DNA of 64,000 bases. Source: Actinospineispora spinosispora DSM 44797 (GTDB lineage: Bacteria; Actinomycetota; Actinomycetes; Mycobacteriales; Pseudonocardiaceae). The notes under the pieces were generated by a model that saw only the letters and a list, made by a program, of their open reading frames with translations, was not told the origin of the DNA and made no database searches. Where the stretch lies: positions 1-64,000 of the forward strand of contig NZ_AUBB01000020.1 in assembly GCF_000429025.1 (NCBI RefSeq), given 5' to 3'. Position 1 is the stretch's first letter. Each line of letters begins with the position of its first letter. A program made the translations under genes and the position numbers. Of the stretch, positions 9,413-18,585 are shown piece after piece.

Positions 9413-10582
9413 ATGAGCAGGTTACGTTTCGGCACTTTTCTCGCCCCGATCCACCCCGCGGGGGAGAACCCCACGCTGGCATTGCAGCGCGACCTGAACC
9501 TGATCGAACACCTGGACCGCTGCGGCTATGACGAGGCGTGGATCGGCGAGCACCACTCGGCCGGAAGCGAGATCATCGCTTCGCCGGAGATCTTCATCGC
9601 GGCGGCGGCCGAACGGACGAGAAACATCAGGCTCGGCACCGGTGTCACCTCGCTGAGTTACCACAACCCGCTCTGGGTGGCCGAGCGAATGGTGTTGTTG
9701 GACCATCTGACCCGTGGCCGGGTGATGCTCGGTGTCGGTCCCGGCTCCCTGCCCACCGACTCGGCCATGATCGGGCTGACTCCGACCCAGACTCGTGAGC
9801 TGCTCGAAACCAACCTCGACGTGGTCGTGCGGTTGTTGCGGTCAGATGAGCCGATCACCGTCGACACCGGCACGCACACGCTTCACGAGGCGCGACTGCA
9901 CCTGCGGCCCTACTCCGACCCACACTTCGACATAACGGTGGCCGCGGTGGCTTCGCCGACCGGCGCTCGGCTCGCCGGGCGGTATGGCCTCGGCCTGCTC
10001 TCCATCGGCGCGACACTCACCTCCGACGGTTTCGACGCACTCGCCCATCACTGGAACGTCATGCAAGAGCGGGCCGCGGCCTTCGGCACGACCGTGGACC
10101 GGGACACATGGCGCCTGGTCGGGCTCATGCACATCGCCGAGACCCGTGAGCAGGCGTACAAGGACGTCGAGCACGGCATCGAGCAATGGTTCAACTACTA
10201 CCAGGGAGTGGCCGCGTTCCCCCAGATGCACGTCGAAGGCGGCGACGTCAGTCAGATGATCGACTTCATCAACAAGTCGGGCACCGGCACGATCGGAACC
10301 GTCGAGGACGCGAGGGCCCAGGTACAGCGGCTGATGGACCAATCCGGTGGCTTCGGCGCGATGCTGTTGATGGCACATGACTGGGCGAACCCGGAGGCGA
10401 CGCGACGCTCCTACGAGCTGATCGCCCAGCACGTCATGCCCGAGTTCCAGGGCCAGTCCTGGTCCACGCTCGCCGCTGAGAAACGAGCCGCCGACACTCG
10501 GGCCGGACACACCGAGGCTCAGCACCAGGCCGTCGCCTACGCGACCGAGAAGTACCACAAGGAACTCGCCGACAAGGTGTGA
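9413..10582 (+). CDS. LLM-class flavin-dependent oxidoreductase (luciferase-like monooxygenase)
   Basis: 389 residues. The N-terminus LRFGTFLAPIHPAGE and the segment YDEAWIGEHHSAGSEI are typical of bacterial luciferase-like TIM-barrel monooxygenases that use reduced FMN or F420. The later segment GPGSLPTDSAMIGL is the usual phosphate-binding part. Length fits the LadA/alkanal-monooxygenase group. A flavin reductase is not encoded next to it. No substrate can be inferred. Confidence 0.88.
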   Translation: MSRLRFGTFLAPIHPAGENPTLALQRDLNLIEHLDRCGYDEAWIGEHHSAGSEIIASPEIFIAAAAERTRNIRLGTGVTSLSYHNPLWVAERMVLLDHLTRGRVMLGVGPGSLPTDSAMIGLTPTQTRELLETNLDVVVRLLRSDEPITVDTGTHTLHEARLHLRPYSDPHFDITVAAVASPTGARLAGRYGLGLLSIGATLTSDGFDALAHHWNVMQERAAAFGTTVDRDTWRLVGLMHIAETREQAYKDVEHGIEQWFNYYQGVAAFPQMHVEGGDVSQMIDFINKSGTGTIGTVEDARAQVQRLMDQSGGFGAMLLMAHDWANPEATRRSYELIAQHVMPEFQGQSWSTLAAEKRAADTRAGHTEAQHQAVAYATEKYHKELADKV

Positions 10583-10690
10583 ACCACTCCGCCGGGCGCG
10601 AGGCGTTCCGCCCAACCTGCCGGGCGATCATGCCCGGAGCCCGTCCCTCCGCCGGGATTCCACAATCCGATTCTCCACTCAGAGGTAGCA

Positions 10691-11491
10691 GTGACCGAAC
10701 CCAACGCAGCGATCGAATCAGTGGAGCAACTCACCGTCGGCTGGCGGACGATGGTGCTCGACCGCGACCCGCACGCTGACGTGCGCGATCGACCTGGCCT
10801 CGCGGTGAGGTGGGCCGACTGCAAATTCCCCTTCTGGAACTGCGTCACCCTGACCGAGGTCAACGTCGACCTCCGTCTCCTCGAGCAACGCGTGCGGCAC
10901 GCGGCGGACATCATGCGTCAGAAGGCCCAGCCCGGTTTCCTCTGGGTCTTCGAGGACCTCCTTCACCAGGACGCTCGTGCGACGCTCGACTCGATGGCCG
11001 AGCGGGCAGGCCTCTCGTACGCCTTCCCCGGCACCGGTATGGCGGGCGATCTCCTGCCCCTGCCCGAGCCGACTCACCCGGAGCTGACCTTCACTCGTGT
11101 GACGACCGACGACCAGCTCGAGGCATACGCGGACCTGAACTCGCGCGCCTACGGATTTCCCCTCGATGCGGGGCGGGACGGCATCGGCGGCTCCGAGCTC
11201 TGGAAGCAGGAGGTCCATGCCTATCTGGGACTGCGTGACGGCATCCCGGTGACCTGTGCCGCCACCGTCGTGACGGCGGGATGCCTGTTCGTCGTGCTCG
11301 TCGCTACTGCCCCGGAATGGGAGCGACGCGGCTACGGCGAGGCGGTGACACGGAAGGCGCTCTACGAGAGTGGCAGGGTTACCGGCCTCGTCCGCGCCAC
11401 GCTGCACGCCACAGCCGCCGGCGCGCCGGTGTACCCGCGAATCGGTTTCGTCCCCAATACTCCGATCCGTTTCTACAGCCTGACGCGGTGA
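10691..11491 (+). CDS. GNAT-family N-acetyltransferase
   Basis: 266 residues with a GTG start preceded by AGAGGTAG. The acetyl-CoA pyrophosphate-binding loop is seen late in the protein as TAPEWERRGYGEAVTRKAL (R-R-G-Y-G), followed by the typical last strands with LHATAAGAPVYPRIGF. The N-terminal 130 residues are an extension that could be a second degenerate GNAT fold. Substrate unknown. It follows the LLM oxidoreductase in the same direction after 108 bp that contain a short CCGGGC/GCCCGG hairpin (10620-10637). Confidence 0.8.
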   Translation: MTEPNAAIESVEQLTVGWRTMVLDRDPHADVRDRPGLAVRWADCKFPFWNCVTLTEVNVDLRLLEQRVRHAADIMRQKAQPGFLWVFEDLLHQDARATLDSMAERAGLSYAFPGTGMAGDLLPLPEPTHPELTFTRVTTDDQLEAYADLNSRAYGFPLDAGRDGIGGSELWKQEVHAYLGLRDGIPVTCAATVVTAGCLFVVLVATAPEWERRGYGEAVTRKALYESGRVTGLVRATLHATAAGAPVYPRIGFVPNTPIRFYSLTR

Positions 11492-11588
11492 ACCGCGACC
11501 GCCGGCGCCGTGCCCGATCGCCGCACGGCCCGCCGTCGGACTCGCGGCCGTCCACACACTGTCGATCGTTGTTCCCTTAGCTGGCCTC

Positions 11589-13529
11589 ATGAGTACAGCC
11601 CGGTCTGCCCGGTTCCGGTCGTCGCGGCTCATGGTCCTGTTCGTGGTCCTGCTGTGTACGGCGGCCGCCTGCGCCGCCCCCGGAACGCCGCTCACCGCGA
11701 CCACAACGCCCGCCTGGCCCCCGGCAGGCGGGCGTGGCCCCTGCACGGTGTCGAGGACGACCGATGTTGCGGTGCCCATGCGGGACGGCATCGTGCTGCG
11801 CGCGGACATCTACCGACCGGCCACGACCCGGCCGGTACCGGTCATCCTCTACCGAACCCAGTACGACAAGAACACGGCACAGGTCCAGCCGTTTCGCTTC
11901 CAGAGCCCAGACTGGTTCGCCTCACACTGCTACCTGGTGGTGACGGAGGATATCCGCGGTGTGTATGCCTCGGGCGGAACGTTCTCCGAGTTCACCCACG
12001 ACCAGAACGACGGTTACGACAGTGTGGAGTGGGCGGCACAGCTGCCCGGTTCGAACGGCAAGGTCGGGATGTACGGCTCGTCGTACGTCGGGGCGACCCA
12101 GTGGCTGGCGGCCGAGGCCGCCCCACCGCACCTGGCCACCATCGTCCCGACCAATACATCGTCGGACTACTACCAGGGCTGGAACTACGAGGACGGCGCG
12201 TTCCGACTGAACTTCGTCGAGCCATGGGCGATGGGGGATCTGGCCGTAGCGGCCGCCAGGCGACGGGGCGACACGGCGGCCGCCGCCGAACTGGACCACG
12301 CGTACAAGTCCGACATCGCCGGGCTGTTGCGGTTCACGCCATACGACCGGCTCACGCCGTTCCAGCCGGAGAACCCGGCCGTGGCTCCGTGGTTCTTCGA
12401 CTGGATCCGCCACCGCACGGCAGATGACTTCTGGCGTCAATGGGCACCGAACCAGTACTACCCGAAGATCACGATTCCGGTATTGGACTTCGAAGGCTGG
12501 TACGACGCGTTCCTCAACGGCGGGGTGCAGAACTTCACCGGCATGGTCGCCGGAGCCGGTTCCTCCTTCGCCAGGGCGAACCAGCGGATGGTGATCGGGC
12601 CATGGGACCACATCGGCTGGGGGCGCCCCGGCAGCACTGAGGCTCCCAAGCTCAAGGAGCTCGGCCCCATCGCCAGCTCACCGATCAACGACTTGATGCT
12701 CGCCTGGTGGGACCACTACCTCAAAGGCATGAACAATGGCATCGGCACCGGCAACGACCGGGTGGACTACTTCCAGATGGGCTCGAACACCTGGCATACC
12801 ACCACCGGCTGGCCACTGCCCGGCACCCAGACCACACCGATGTACCTGTCCAGCGGCGGTCACGCCAACACCGGCGACGGAGACGGTGTCCTCACGACCA
12901 TTCCAGCGGCGCCGACGACGCCGGCGGACCGCTACCGCTACGACCCCACCAACCCTGTTCCCAGCGCAGGCGGCCACTCCTGCTGCTCCGTCGAAGGAGT
13001 CGGCACCCAGGGCCCGTACGACCAGCGGCAGGTGGAGCAACGCCCCGACGTCCTCACCTATACCACCGACCCGCTGACCCACGACACAGATATCACCGGC
13101 CCCATGAGCCTCACGCTCTACGCTGCTTCCTCCGCGCCTGACACCGACTGGACCGCCAAGGTCGACGTGGTCCACCCGGACGGCAGCGTGGTGAACCTGA
13201 ACAACGGAATCCAGCGCGCCGGCTTCCGCGACTCGTTGAGCCGGCCCAGCCCGATCGCCCCCGGACAGGTGTACCGGTACACGATCAACGTCTGGCCGAC
13301 CAGCTATCTGACCCGAGCGGGCGACCGAATCAGGCTGGAAGTCTCCTCCAGCGACTTCCCCCAGTTCGACCCGAACCCCAACACCGGGGACTGGCTAGGA
13401 GACAGCACTCGCACGCAGCCCGCGGACCAGACGATCCTGCATGACGCCGCGCATCCATCGGTTCTGCTGCTGCCGATTGTTCCCGTTACCCGGGAACCGG
13501 CCGGCTTGCCGTCAGCGCCGACTCACTAG
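11589..13529 (+). CDS. CocE/NonD-family hydrolase lipoprotein (X-Pro dipeptidyl-peptidase S15 fold)
   Basis: 646 residues. The signal SSRLMVLFVVLLCTAAAC ends in a lipobox, so it should be exported and lipid-anchored. The alpha/beta-hydrolase domain follows with VAVPMRDGIVLRADIYRP, TEDIRGVYASGG and the nucleophile elbow MYGSSYVGATQWLAA. The C-terminal ~200 residues (DITGPMSLTLYAASSAPDTD) are the jelly-roll XPDP-C domain. This is the layout of cocaine-esterase-like and S15 peptidases that cleave esters or amides. The stop overlaps the convergent beta-lactamase-fold gene by 18 bp. Confidence 0.9.
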   Translation: MSTARSARFRSSRLMVLFVVLLCTAAACAAPGTPLTATTTPAWPPAGGRGPCTVSRTTDVAVPMRDGIVLRADIYRPATTRPVPVILYRTQYDKNTAQVQPFRFQSPDWFASHCYLVVTEDIRGVYASGGTFSEFTHDQNDGYDSVEWAAQLPGSNGKVGMYGSSYVGATQWLAAEAAPPHLATIVPTNTSSDYYQGWNYEDGAFRLNFVEPWAMGDLAVAAARRRGDTAAAAELDHAYKSDIAGLLRFTPYDRLTPFQPENPAVAPWFFDWIRHRTADDFWRQWAPNQYYPKITIPVLDFEGWYDAFLNGGVQNFTGMVAGAGSSFARANQRMVIGPWDHIGWGRPGSTEAPKLKELGPIASSPINDLMLAWWDHYLKGMNNGIGTGNDRVDYFQMGSNTWHTTTGWPLPGTQTTPMYLSSGGHANTGDGDGVLTTIPAAPTTPADRYRYDPTNPVPSAGGHSCCSVEGVGTQGPYDQRQVEQRPDVLTYTTDPLTHDTDITGPMSLTLYAASSAPDTDWTAKVDVVHPDGSVVNLNNGIQRAGFRDSLSRPSPIAPGQVYRYTINVWPTSYLTRAGDRIRLEVSSSDFPQFDPNPNTGDWLGDSTRTQPADQTILHDAAHPSVLLLPIVPVTREPAGLPSAPTH

Positions 13530-14447
13530 AGTCCGGTCCCGGACGTCTGGACAGGAAACCACGCTCTGCCAGAACCGCTCCGCCCGCGTCCGCGGGATAC
13601 GTCGACCGTTCCCCGCCGACAACCGAGATCGGAACGTATCGGACAAAGCGCTCACAAAAGAGTCACGCTCTCCGATGAGCTGAGTGAACAACAGCCCCGC
13701 CATATCCGCGCCGGCATCGATCCAGCAGTGTGTGTTGAGGGCGTCGCTGTACACCAAAGGCGCTGCCGCCGGGCGATCCGGGCGGAGAGACATGAGGACA
13801 TCACGGCTTTCCGCCGTCAAGAGGATCGGGTCAGCGCGTAGGACACTACGCAACATCGTCAGTGCATCCGCCGCGGTGGAATACAAAGTCGTTCGCCCAC
13901 AGAGCAGCGATGCTCTGGTGGCGGTCGAGAAGGAGACGGCCCGAAGCTTTCCCTCTGGACTCACGTCGTGAACATCCGCAACTCGTGTCCACATCGATGA
14001 CGGCAACGAGACGTGGGTGTCTCTCATCATCAACCGCTGAATGATTCCTTCGGTCATCCGGCGCTCGACGCTCGCTCCGCCGCAACGCATCAGTACCGCC
14101 GCCAAGGAGTCAGCCGAGGACTGCGCAAGGACCGGGTCGGCGCTCGCGACGTCCTCGAGGACTCCGCGCAGCGTTCGCGGCGTGGCCGAACTTCCATCCA
14201 GAGGTTCATCGAGGCCGGCTCGCCCCGAGTCGACCTCCTGCAACGCACAGACGCTCAGGGCCAGCCTCAGAAGTGCTGGCGAACGAAACAAGGTGTCCGC
14301 GGTTACCCGCGACGATCCTCCAGCGACACCGCGCTGACGGTAGGCTCCCCTGAACGTGACATCACCAGAACTTCCCGCCATGGCAACCAGCCCTGGAACA
14401 CGATGTGTCCGGGTGGCCGAGCGCAGTACGGACTCAACGCGCCTCAA
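13512..14447 (-). CDS. Beta-lactamase-fold (class C / EstB-like) protein lacking the catalytic lysine
   Basis: 311 residues, shorter than the usual 380-420. The order of segments matches serine beta-lactamase-related esterases: VPGLVAMAGSSGDVTFRGAY, then DTLFRSPALLRLALS, and the late strand MAGLLFTQLIGERDSFV. At the position of the SxxK nucleophile motif the sequence is S-P-A-L (residues 56-59), so the Lys general base is missing, and the YxN motif is not found. The protein is therefore probably inactive, or is a decaying gene whose frame is still open. Its 3' end overlaps the CocE-type gene. Confidence 0.65.
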   Translation of the reverse strand: MRRVESVLRSATRTHRVPGLVAMAGSSGDVTFRGAYRQRGVAGGSSRVTADTLFRSPALLRLALSVCALQEVDSGRAGLDEPLDGSSATPRTLRGVLEDVASADPVLAQSSADSLAAVLMRCGGASVERRMTEGIIQRLMMRDTHVSLPSSMWTRVADVHDVSPEGKLRAVSFSTATRASLLCGRTTLYSTAADALTMLRSVLRADPILLTAESRDVLMSLRPDRPAAAPLVYSDALNTHCWIDAGADMAGLLFTQLIGERDSFVSALSDTFRSRLSAGNGRRIPRTRAERFWQSVVSCPDVRDRTLVSRR

Positions 14448-14595
14448 TGGAATCCCCTGCCCGTTTCAGACAGCTCGATTGCAGCAACCACTGGTCGTCG
14501 CCTCGATAACACAGACGATGCTCACATACTCTGGTTGACAAACTGCGCACGACTACGGGCCGACGTTCCAGCTGAACACTCAGCCGTTCCTCGGG

Positions 14596-16158
14596 TCAGC
14601 TCAGCTGACGCTCTCGCCCTCGCCAATATCGGGCCCGGATATCGCGTTTGAGAATCTTGCCGGAAGCGTTGCGCGGCAGTTCCTGAACGACATCGACCGA
14701 CTTCGGACATTTGTAGGACGCGAGCCGTTCCCGGCAGTAGCTGAGTAGCTCCGCCTCGTCCACCCGCTGACCGGTCGCGGTGACCGCCACGACCTTGGGC
14801 ACCTCGCCCCATTTTTCGTCGGGTACTCCGACCACCGTCAGCTCGGCCACCGATGGGTGCTCGGCCAGTACCCGCTCGATCTCGGCCGGGTAGATGTTCT
14901 CCCCGCCGCTGATGATCAGATCTTTGATGCGGTCGGTGATGTACAGGTAACCGTCGTCGTCCAGATGCCCGGCGTCGCCGGTGCGGTACCACCCGTTCAC
15001 GTCGACGGCCGCCGCGCTGGCTCCAGGCTTGTTCCAGTACCCGGTCATCAGGTGAGGGGTGAGCACACAGACTTCGCCGGTCGTGCCCGCCGGGAGGGGC
15101 ACATCGCCACCGGGACCACGGATCTCCAGACGGATTCCCATCATCGGTATCCCGGCGGAGAGCAGGCGGTGTGGGTTGGCACGGTCACCGTGTTCGGTCG
15201 GCCCCAGCATGCTCACTGCACCGGATGTCTCAGTCATGCCGTACACCTGCATGAATACGTTCGGAAAAACTTCCTGGCAGGCGCGTAGCGTGGGCAGCGG
15301 AATGGGTGAGGCTCCGTAGAAGAGCAACCGCAGCGCCGAATAGTCGTGGTCCGTAGCGTGCGGATGGCGGGCGATCATGTCCAGCAGCGCCGGCACCAAG
15401 AAGGTATGGCTGATCCGTTCCCGCTCCAGCGTTCGGCAGACAGCGAGAGGCTCGGGGGTCCGCATGATGACGTTGCGCGCCCCGTTGTACAGCTGCGCCA
15501 AGGTGCCTCCCACTCCCGCGACGTGGAACATTGGCATGGCGGTGAGAAACGAGTCGTCCGAGGTCAAGCCCGCGGCGGCGGTCATGTCCCGGCACTGTCC
15601 CAGCAAGCCGGCGTGGGTGAGCATGGCGCCCTTCGGGAAACCGGTGGTACCCGAGGTGTAGAGCTGCAGAACAGTGTCATCGGGATGAGCAGGGTGCCGC
15701 TCGTCATCGGGTGGAACACTGAGCCAGGCTTCATACTCGTCGTGTTCACCGCCGATCACGACCAGTCGGCGAAGATCGGGCACTCGATCTTGCACGTGGA
15801 CCGCTATGTCCGCCAGCTCCCCTCCGACGAACAGAATCGCCGCACCGGAGTCACTGAGCACGTACTCCAGCTCGGCCGGAGCCAACCGGAAGTTGATCGG
15901 GACGTGCACCGCGCCCACCTGCGCGCACGCCAGAGTCAGCTCCAGCCAGGAGGGGTGGTTCAGATCCAGGGTGGCCACCCGGTCACCCTGAGCCAATCCT
16001 GTCGCCCGTAACGCTCCCGCGCACCGAGAGACTCGATCACCCAGTTCCGCCCAGCTCCAGCTCTGGTCACCGAAACGCTGTGCTTCACGGTCGGGATGCT
16101 CAGCCACCCAGTGGGCTAGGAGCTCGGACAGATACTTCGGAGATTCGAGACCGGCCAC
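14596..16158 (-). CDS. Acyl-CoA synthetase / AMP-dependent ligase
   Basis: 520 residues, complete. It activates a carboxylic acid as an acyl-AMP and then usually as the CoA thioester. Motifs in order: the P-loop YTSGTTGFPKGAM, the adenine-binding YGMTETSGAV, the hinge region GWYRTGDAGHLDDDG, and the catalytic Lys in LPRNASGKILKRDIRARY. The sequence resembles long-chain-fatty-acid and FadD-type ligases; substrate cannot be set by eye. It stands downstream of a broken membrane-protein gene and is not clearly in an operon. Confidence 0.92.
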   Translation of the reverse strand: MAGLESPKYLSELLAHWVAEHPDREAQRFGDQSWSWAELGDRVSRCAGALRATGLAQGDRVATLDLNHPSWLELTLACAQVGAVHVPINFRLAPAELEYVLSDSGAAILFVGGELADIAVHVQDRVPDLRRLVVIGGEHDEYEAWLSVPPDDERHPAHPDDTVLQLYTSGTTGFPKGAMLTHAGLLGQCRDMTAAAGLTSDDSFLTAMPMFHVAGVGGTLAQLYNGARNVIMRTPEPLAVCRTLERERISHTFLVPALLDMIARHPHATDHDYSALRLLFYGASPIPLPTLRACQEVFPNVFMQVYGMTETSGAVSMLGPTEHGDRANPHRLLSAGIPMMGIRLEIRGPGGDVPLPAGTTGEVCVLTPHLMTGYWNKPGASAAAVDVNGWYRTGDAGHLDDDGYLYITDRIKDLIISGGENIYPAEIERVLAEHPSVAELTVVGVPDEKWGEVPKVVAVTATGQRVDEAELLSYCRERLASYKCPKSVDVVQELPRNASGKILKRDIRARYWRGRERQLS

Positions 16159-16182
16159 CCCATCAGGTGTAGTCGTCTCGGA

Positions 16183-16528
16183 TCAACGCCTACTCAACGC
16201 TCTGAACAAGTTCCCGGGCGAAAGCCGACCCCAACCGACATCAATGAACAGCGCATAGCCCGCGATCATCATAGCGGCGAACAGAGCTAAATTTAACGCG
16301 ACCATCATATTTTCACTGATGTAGACGACCATACTGACATGTAGTACGACTCCCAGGGTCGCCGCGGTCGACTGGAGCCGCCGCACCCAGAGACCTAGGC
16401 TTGGCAGGTGCCGTGTAGATCAGAGTTCTGGCCGCGAGTTCGAGAGACTTAATGCACGCCGCCAGCCCAAACACGACACGGAAGACCGACAGACGCTGAG
16501 CCGGTATTGTTTCGGGCACGGTCAGCAA
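16183..16528 (-). pseudogene. HTTM-like membrane protein, internally deleted and frameshifted
   Basis: From a TTG start at 16528 the frame gives TIPAQRLSVFRVVFGLAAC, which resembles the first helix of HTTM-domain (vitamin-K-carboxylase-like) membrane proteins. It then shifts at about 16385 into a second frame that encodes two more hydrophobic helices (LGVVLHVSMVVYISENMMV and ALNLALFAAMMIAGYALF) and stops at 16183. HTTM proteins are about 280 residues, so roughly 150 are missing. The pieces together look like one gene that lost its middle. Assignment to HTTM is by resemblance only. Confidence 0.55.
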
Positions 16529-16845
16529 CGCTCGATTCTCTCAATCTTTCCATTGTAGTATCGCGCGATAGATCCGAGTTCAGCATGTCTCTCGCAGAGC
16601 ATCTCCAAGCCTTCGACGCCGTAGTGAATAGCGTTCCACGGCACCCCGAGCTCAGCGGGATCAACGACTTCCTTCTTGTCGTCGCGCGTGGTTCCGACAT
16701 ATCGGTAATTGGTTGACGTTTCAGTGTACATACTCCACGAGTAGGATCTCGGAGGCTCTGAAACGATAAGCATTACGGCGGGCAAGACGATCTCGAACGT
16801 CAAGATTCCAAGAATTAGAAGTCTCACTGGGCTCAGTCTCGGCAT
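16522..16845 (-). CDS. Small membrane-anchored protein, partner of the broken HTTM gene
   Basis: 107 residues. One N-terminal transmembrane helix (VRLLILGILTFEIVLPAVMLIV) is followed by a soluble tail with SWSMYTETSTNYRYVG. Its last codons overlap the TTG start of the HTTM-like gene by 7 bp, so the two were probably translated together. Proteins of this size next to HTTM genes are known in actinobacteria but without assigned role. The local GC content is lower than in the neighbours. Confidence 0.55.
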   Translation of the reverse strand: MPRLSPVRLLILGILTFEIVLPAVMLIVSEPPRSYSWSMYTETSTNYRYVGTTRDDKKEVVDPAELGVPWNAIHYGVEGLEMLCERHAELGSIARYYNGKIERIERC

Positions 16846-16937
16846 TCGTAAGATACCCTCAGTGACATAAATAGTGACTGAAATTCTTTGTCGCCAACCA
16901 AGTTCTGGCTCGGTTCAGTGTGAGTCGTGTCGGGTAA

Positions 16938-17774
16938 TCACACGAAGTTGTTCGGCCAGATCATGGTCCGCCACATGTGCGCGACCGGCGACCCGTCGAA
17001 CCCGAGTCCCTCCGTGGGCTGACGGAAGTGCCGTCCGACCACATCAGCGAGTTCTTCGAAATCGACCTTTGCGGCCGGGTCGAAGGAGTACACGTCGTTG
17101 ATCGTGATGGCGCGTGAAGTCATGTACCAACGATGCTTCCTGGCCGCGCGATACTCTTCATGGATGTACGCGGGTGGGTCGTAATCAGGGCCGAAGTACG
17201 CGACGTAGGCATCTGGGTAGGAATAGCCGACCGATTCATCCGCGAAGTACCTCAATGCTTCGTGCTTCTCGATCGCCCACGCGATCTCTTCGTCAACGTA
17301 CGGCGCGACCATCTGAGCACCCCAGTAGCCATGGCTGCTGGACAGTAGTCCGGCCACCGCGATGTCGTGCAGCAGGCACGCCATGACGACTTTTTCGTCC
17401 AGTCCGCGCCCCTGTGCGATTTTGGCACTCTGAAGAAGGTGGGATGCGTTGAAGCTATCGAACCGTAGGCGAAAGAAGTCCTCCAGCGTCGGTTTCTCGG
17501 GCATCTTGGGCAAGGCTGGATTATCCCCCATCATGAAGACGGTGTTCGGGACATCGAGCTGCGACAGCAACTGTGCCTTTGCACCGTCCGCCGGTGTCCC
17601 GATCGTTGCGGCGGCGGGAAGCGCGATGACCTGTCGTCGATGACCGGCCACCGCATCATCCAATGGCTCACGAACCCAGCCCAGCTGCCCGATCGCCTGG
17701 AAGGAACCAGCTACCTCGCCTTCCGGAACCTTGTTCGACGGAAGCGATGAGACGTCTATTTCCTGATCGGACAC
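16938..17774 (-). CDS. HD-domain protein
   Basis: 278 residues. The middle contains the HD signature: a first His in SFNASHLLQSAKIAQGRG, the HD doublet in VVMACLLHDIAVAGLLSS, and further His in WAIEKHEALRYFADES. HD proteins bind metal and hydrolyse phosphate esters or oxidise diols, as in myo-inositol oxygenase. The flanking residues do not allow a choice between them. The N-terminal ~60 residues are not part of the domain. No obvious partner gene; the next gene upstream is 129 bp away. Confidence 0.75.
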   Translation of the reverse strand: MSDQEIDVSSLPSNKVPEGEVAGSFQAIGQLGWVREPLDDAVAGHRRQVIALPAAATIGTPADGAKAQLLSQLDVPNTVFMMGDNPALPKMPEKPTLEDFFRLRFDSFNASHLLQSAKIAQGRGLDEKVVMACLLHDIAVAGLLSSSHGYWGAQMVAPYVDEEIAWAIEKHEALRYFADESVGYSYPDAYVAYFGPDYDPPAYIHEEYRAARKHRWYMTSRAITINDVYSFDPAAKVDFEELADVVGRHFRQPTEGLGFDGSPVAHMWRTMIWPNNFV

Positions 17775-17903
17775 GTCGACTCCTGAAGAGATGGATAACT
17801 GGCTTCATCTGCCGTGACAGATGTGGATGATCAAGCAGGGCGGCCACGAGTGGCTACCCGTGGCGTCGGCTACGCCGGTCAACGAGAGTTCGCCACTTCT
17901 GCG

Positions 17904-18356
17904 TTACGCGCTGATGGGATGGCACGCGAAGTCCGTTCCGCCACGAATCATCTCTCGATAGGCGTGGCCCTGCCGGGTCATCTCGTCGCCGGCATCGTCC
18001 AGCTCGACCAGTCCCCCGGCCAGCGCAAGCATGCGCTTCTCGGTTTGTTGTGCCGCTACCAATACGGCGGATCGTCGCTCGTGGAAATCAAGCAGCCGGC
18101 GGAGGGTGACGTTCTCGGATGCCAGGGTCTGCCACGCCCGGGCAACTGCCTCGACCAGAGGCATCGTGTTGGTCGAATCGGCAAGTTGCCTCGCGCCGGC
18201 CGATTCGAGAACCGCATCGAGCTTGGCTGACAGAGCGGCGGCCCATCGCCTCTGCAGCCCTATGAGCTGGTCGTCCGTCAGCTGTAACAAAGTTGAGGAC
18301 GGCGGCCGCGCCTGATCGAGTAGCGCGTTCAGCTCGGCGTAGCTGGGATAAGACAC
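17904..18356 (-). CDS. Hypothetical helical protein
   Basis: 150 residues, mostly helix-forming, with no Cys pair or other catalytic-looking motif. Charged heptad-like stretches (LTDDQLIGLQRRWAAALSAK and TLRRLLDFHERRSAVLVAAQ) suggest a coiled coil or helical bundle. It lies between the HD protein and a flavin oxidase, all leftward, and may belong with the HD gene. Not recognised. Codon usage supports a real gene. Confidence 0.5.
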   Translation of the reverse strand: MSYPSYAELNALLDQARPPSSTLLQLTDDQLIGLQRRWAAALSAKLDAVLESAGARQLADSTNTMPLVEAVARAWQTLASENVTLRRLLDFHERRSAVLVAAQQTEKRMLALAGGLVELDDAGDEMTRQGHAYREMIRGGTDFACHPISA

Positions 18357-18585
18357 GGGAATACCCTTTCCCTACTTCCCACTGCGTGCACGGATGAGCA
18401 CACTCCCCTACTGTCCCTGATCCTGGTCGACGCCCGATTGATGCTTCGGCGACCACCGGCAGTGACCGAGGGTTGTTCTCACGACGAGACCGCGCTGGCT
18501 CTCTGACGCAAGGACCTTGATTTGTTCCGAACGACACGCCTCGCCGATGCCTTACGCCAGGATTTCATTTACCCCGCGATGCACG

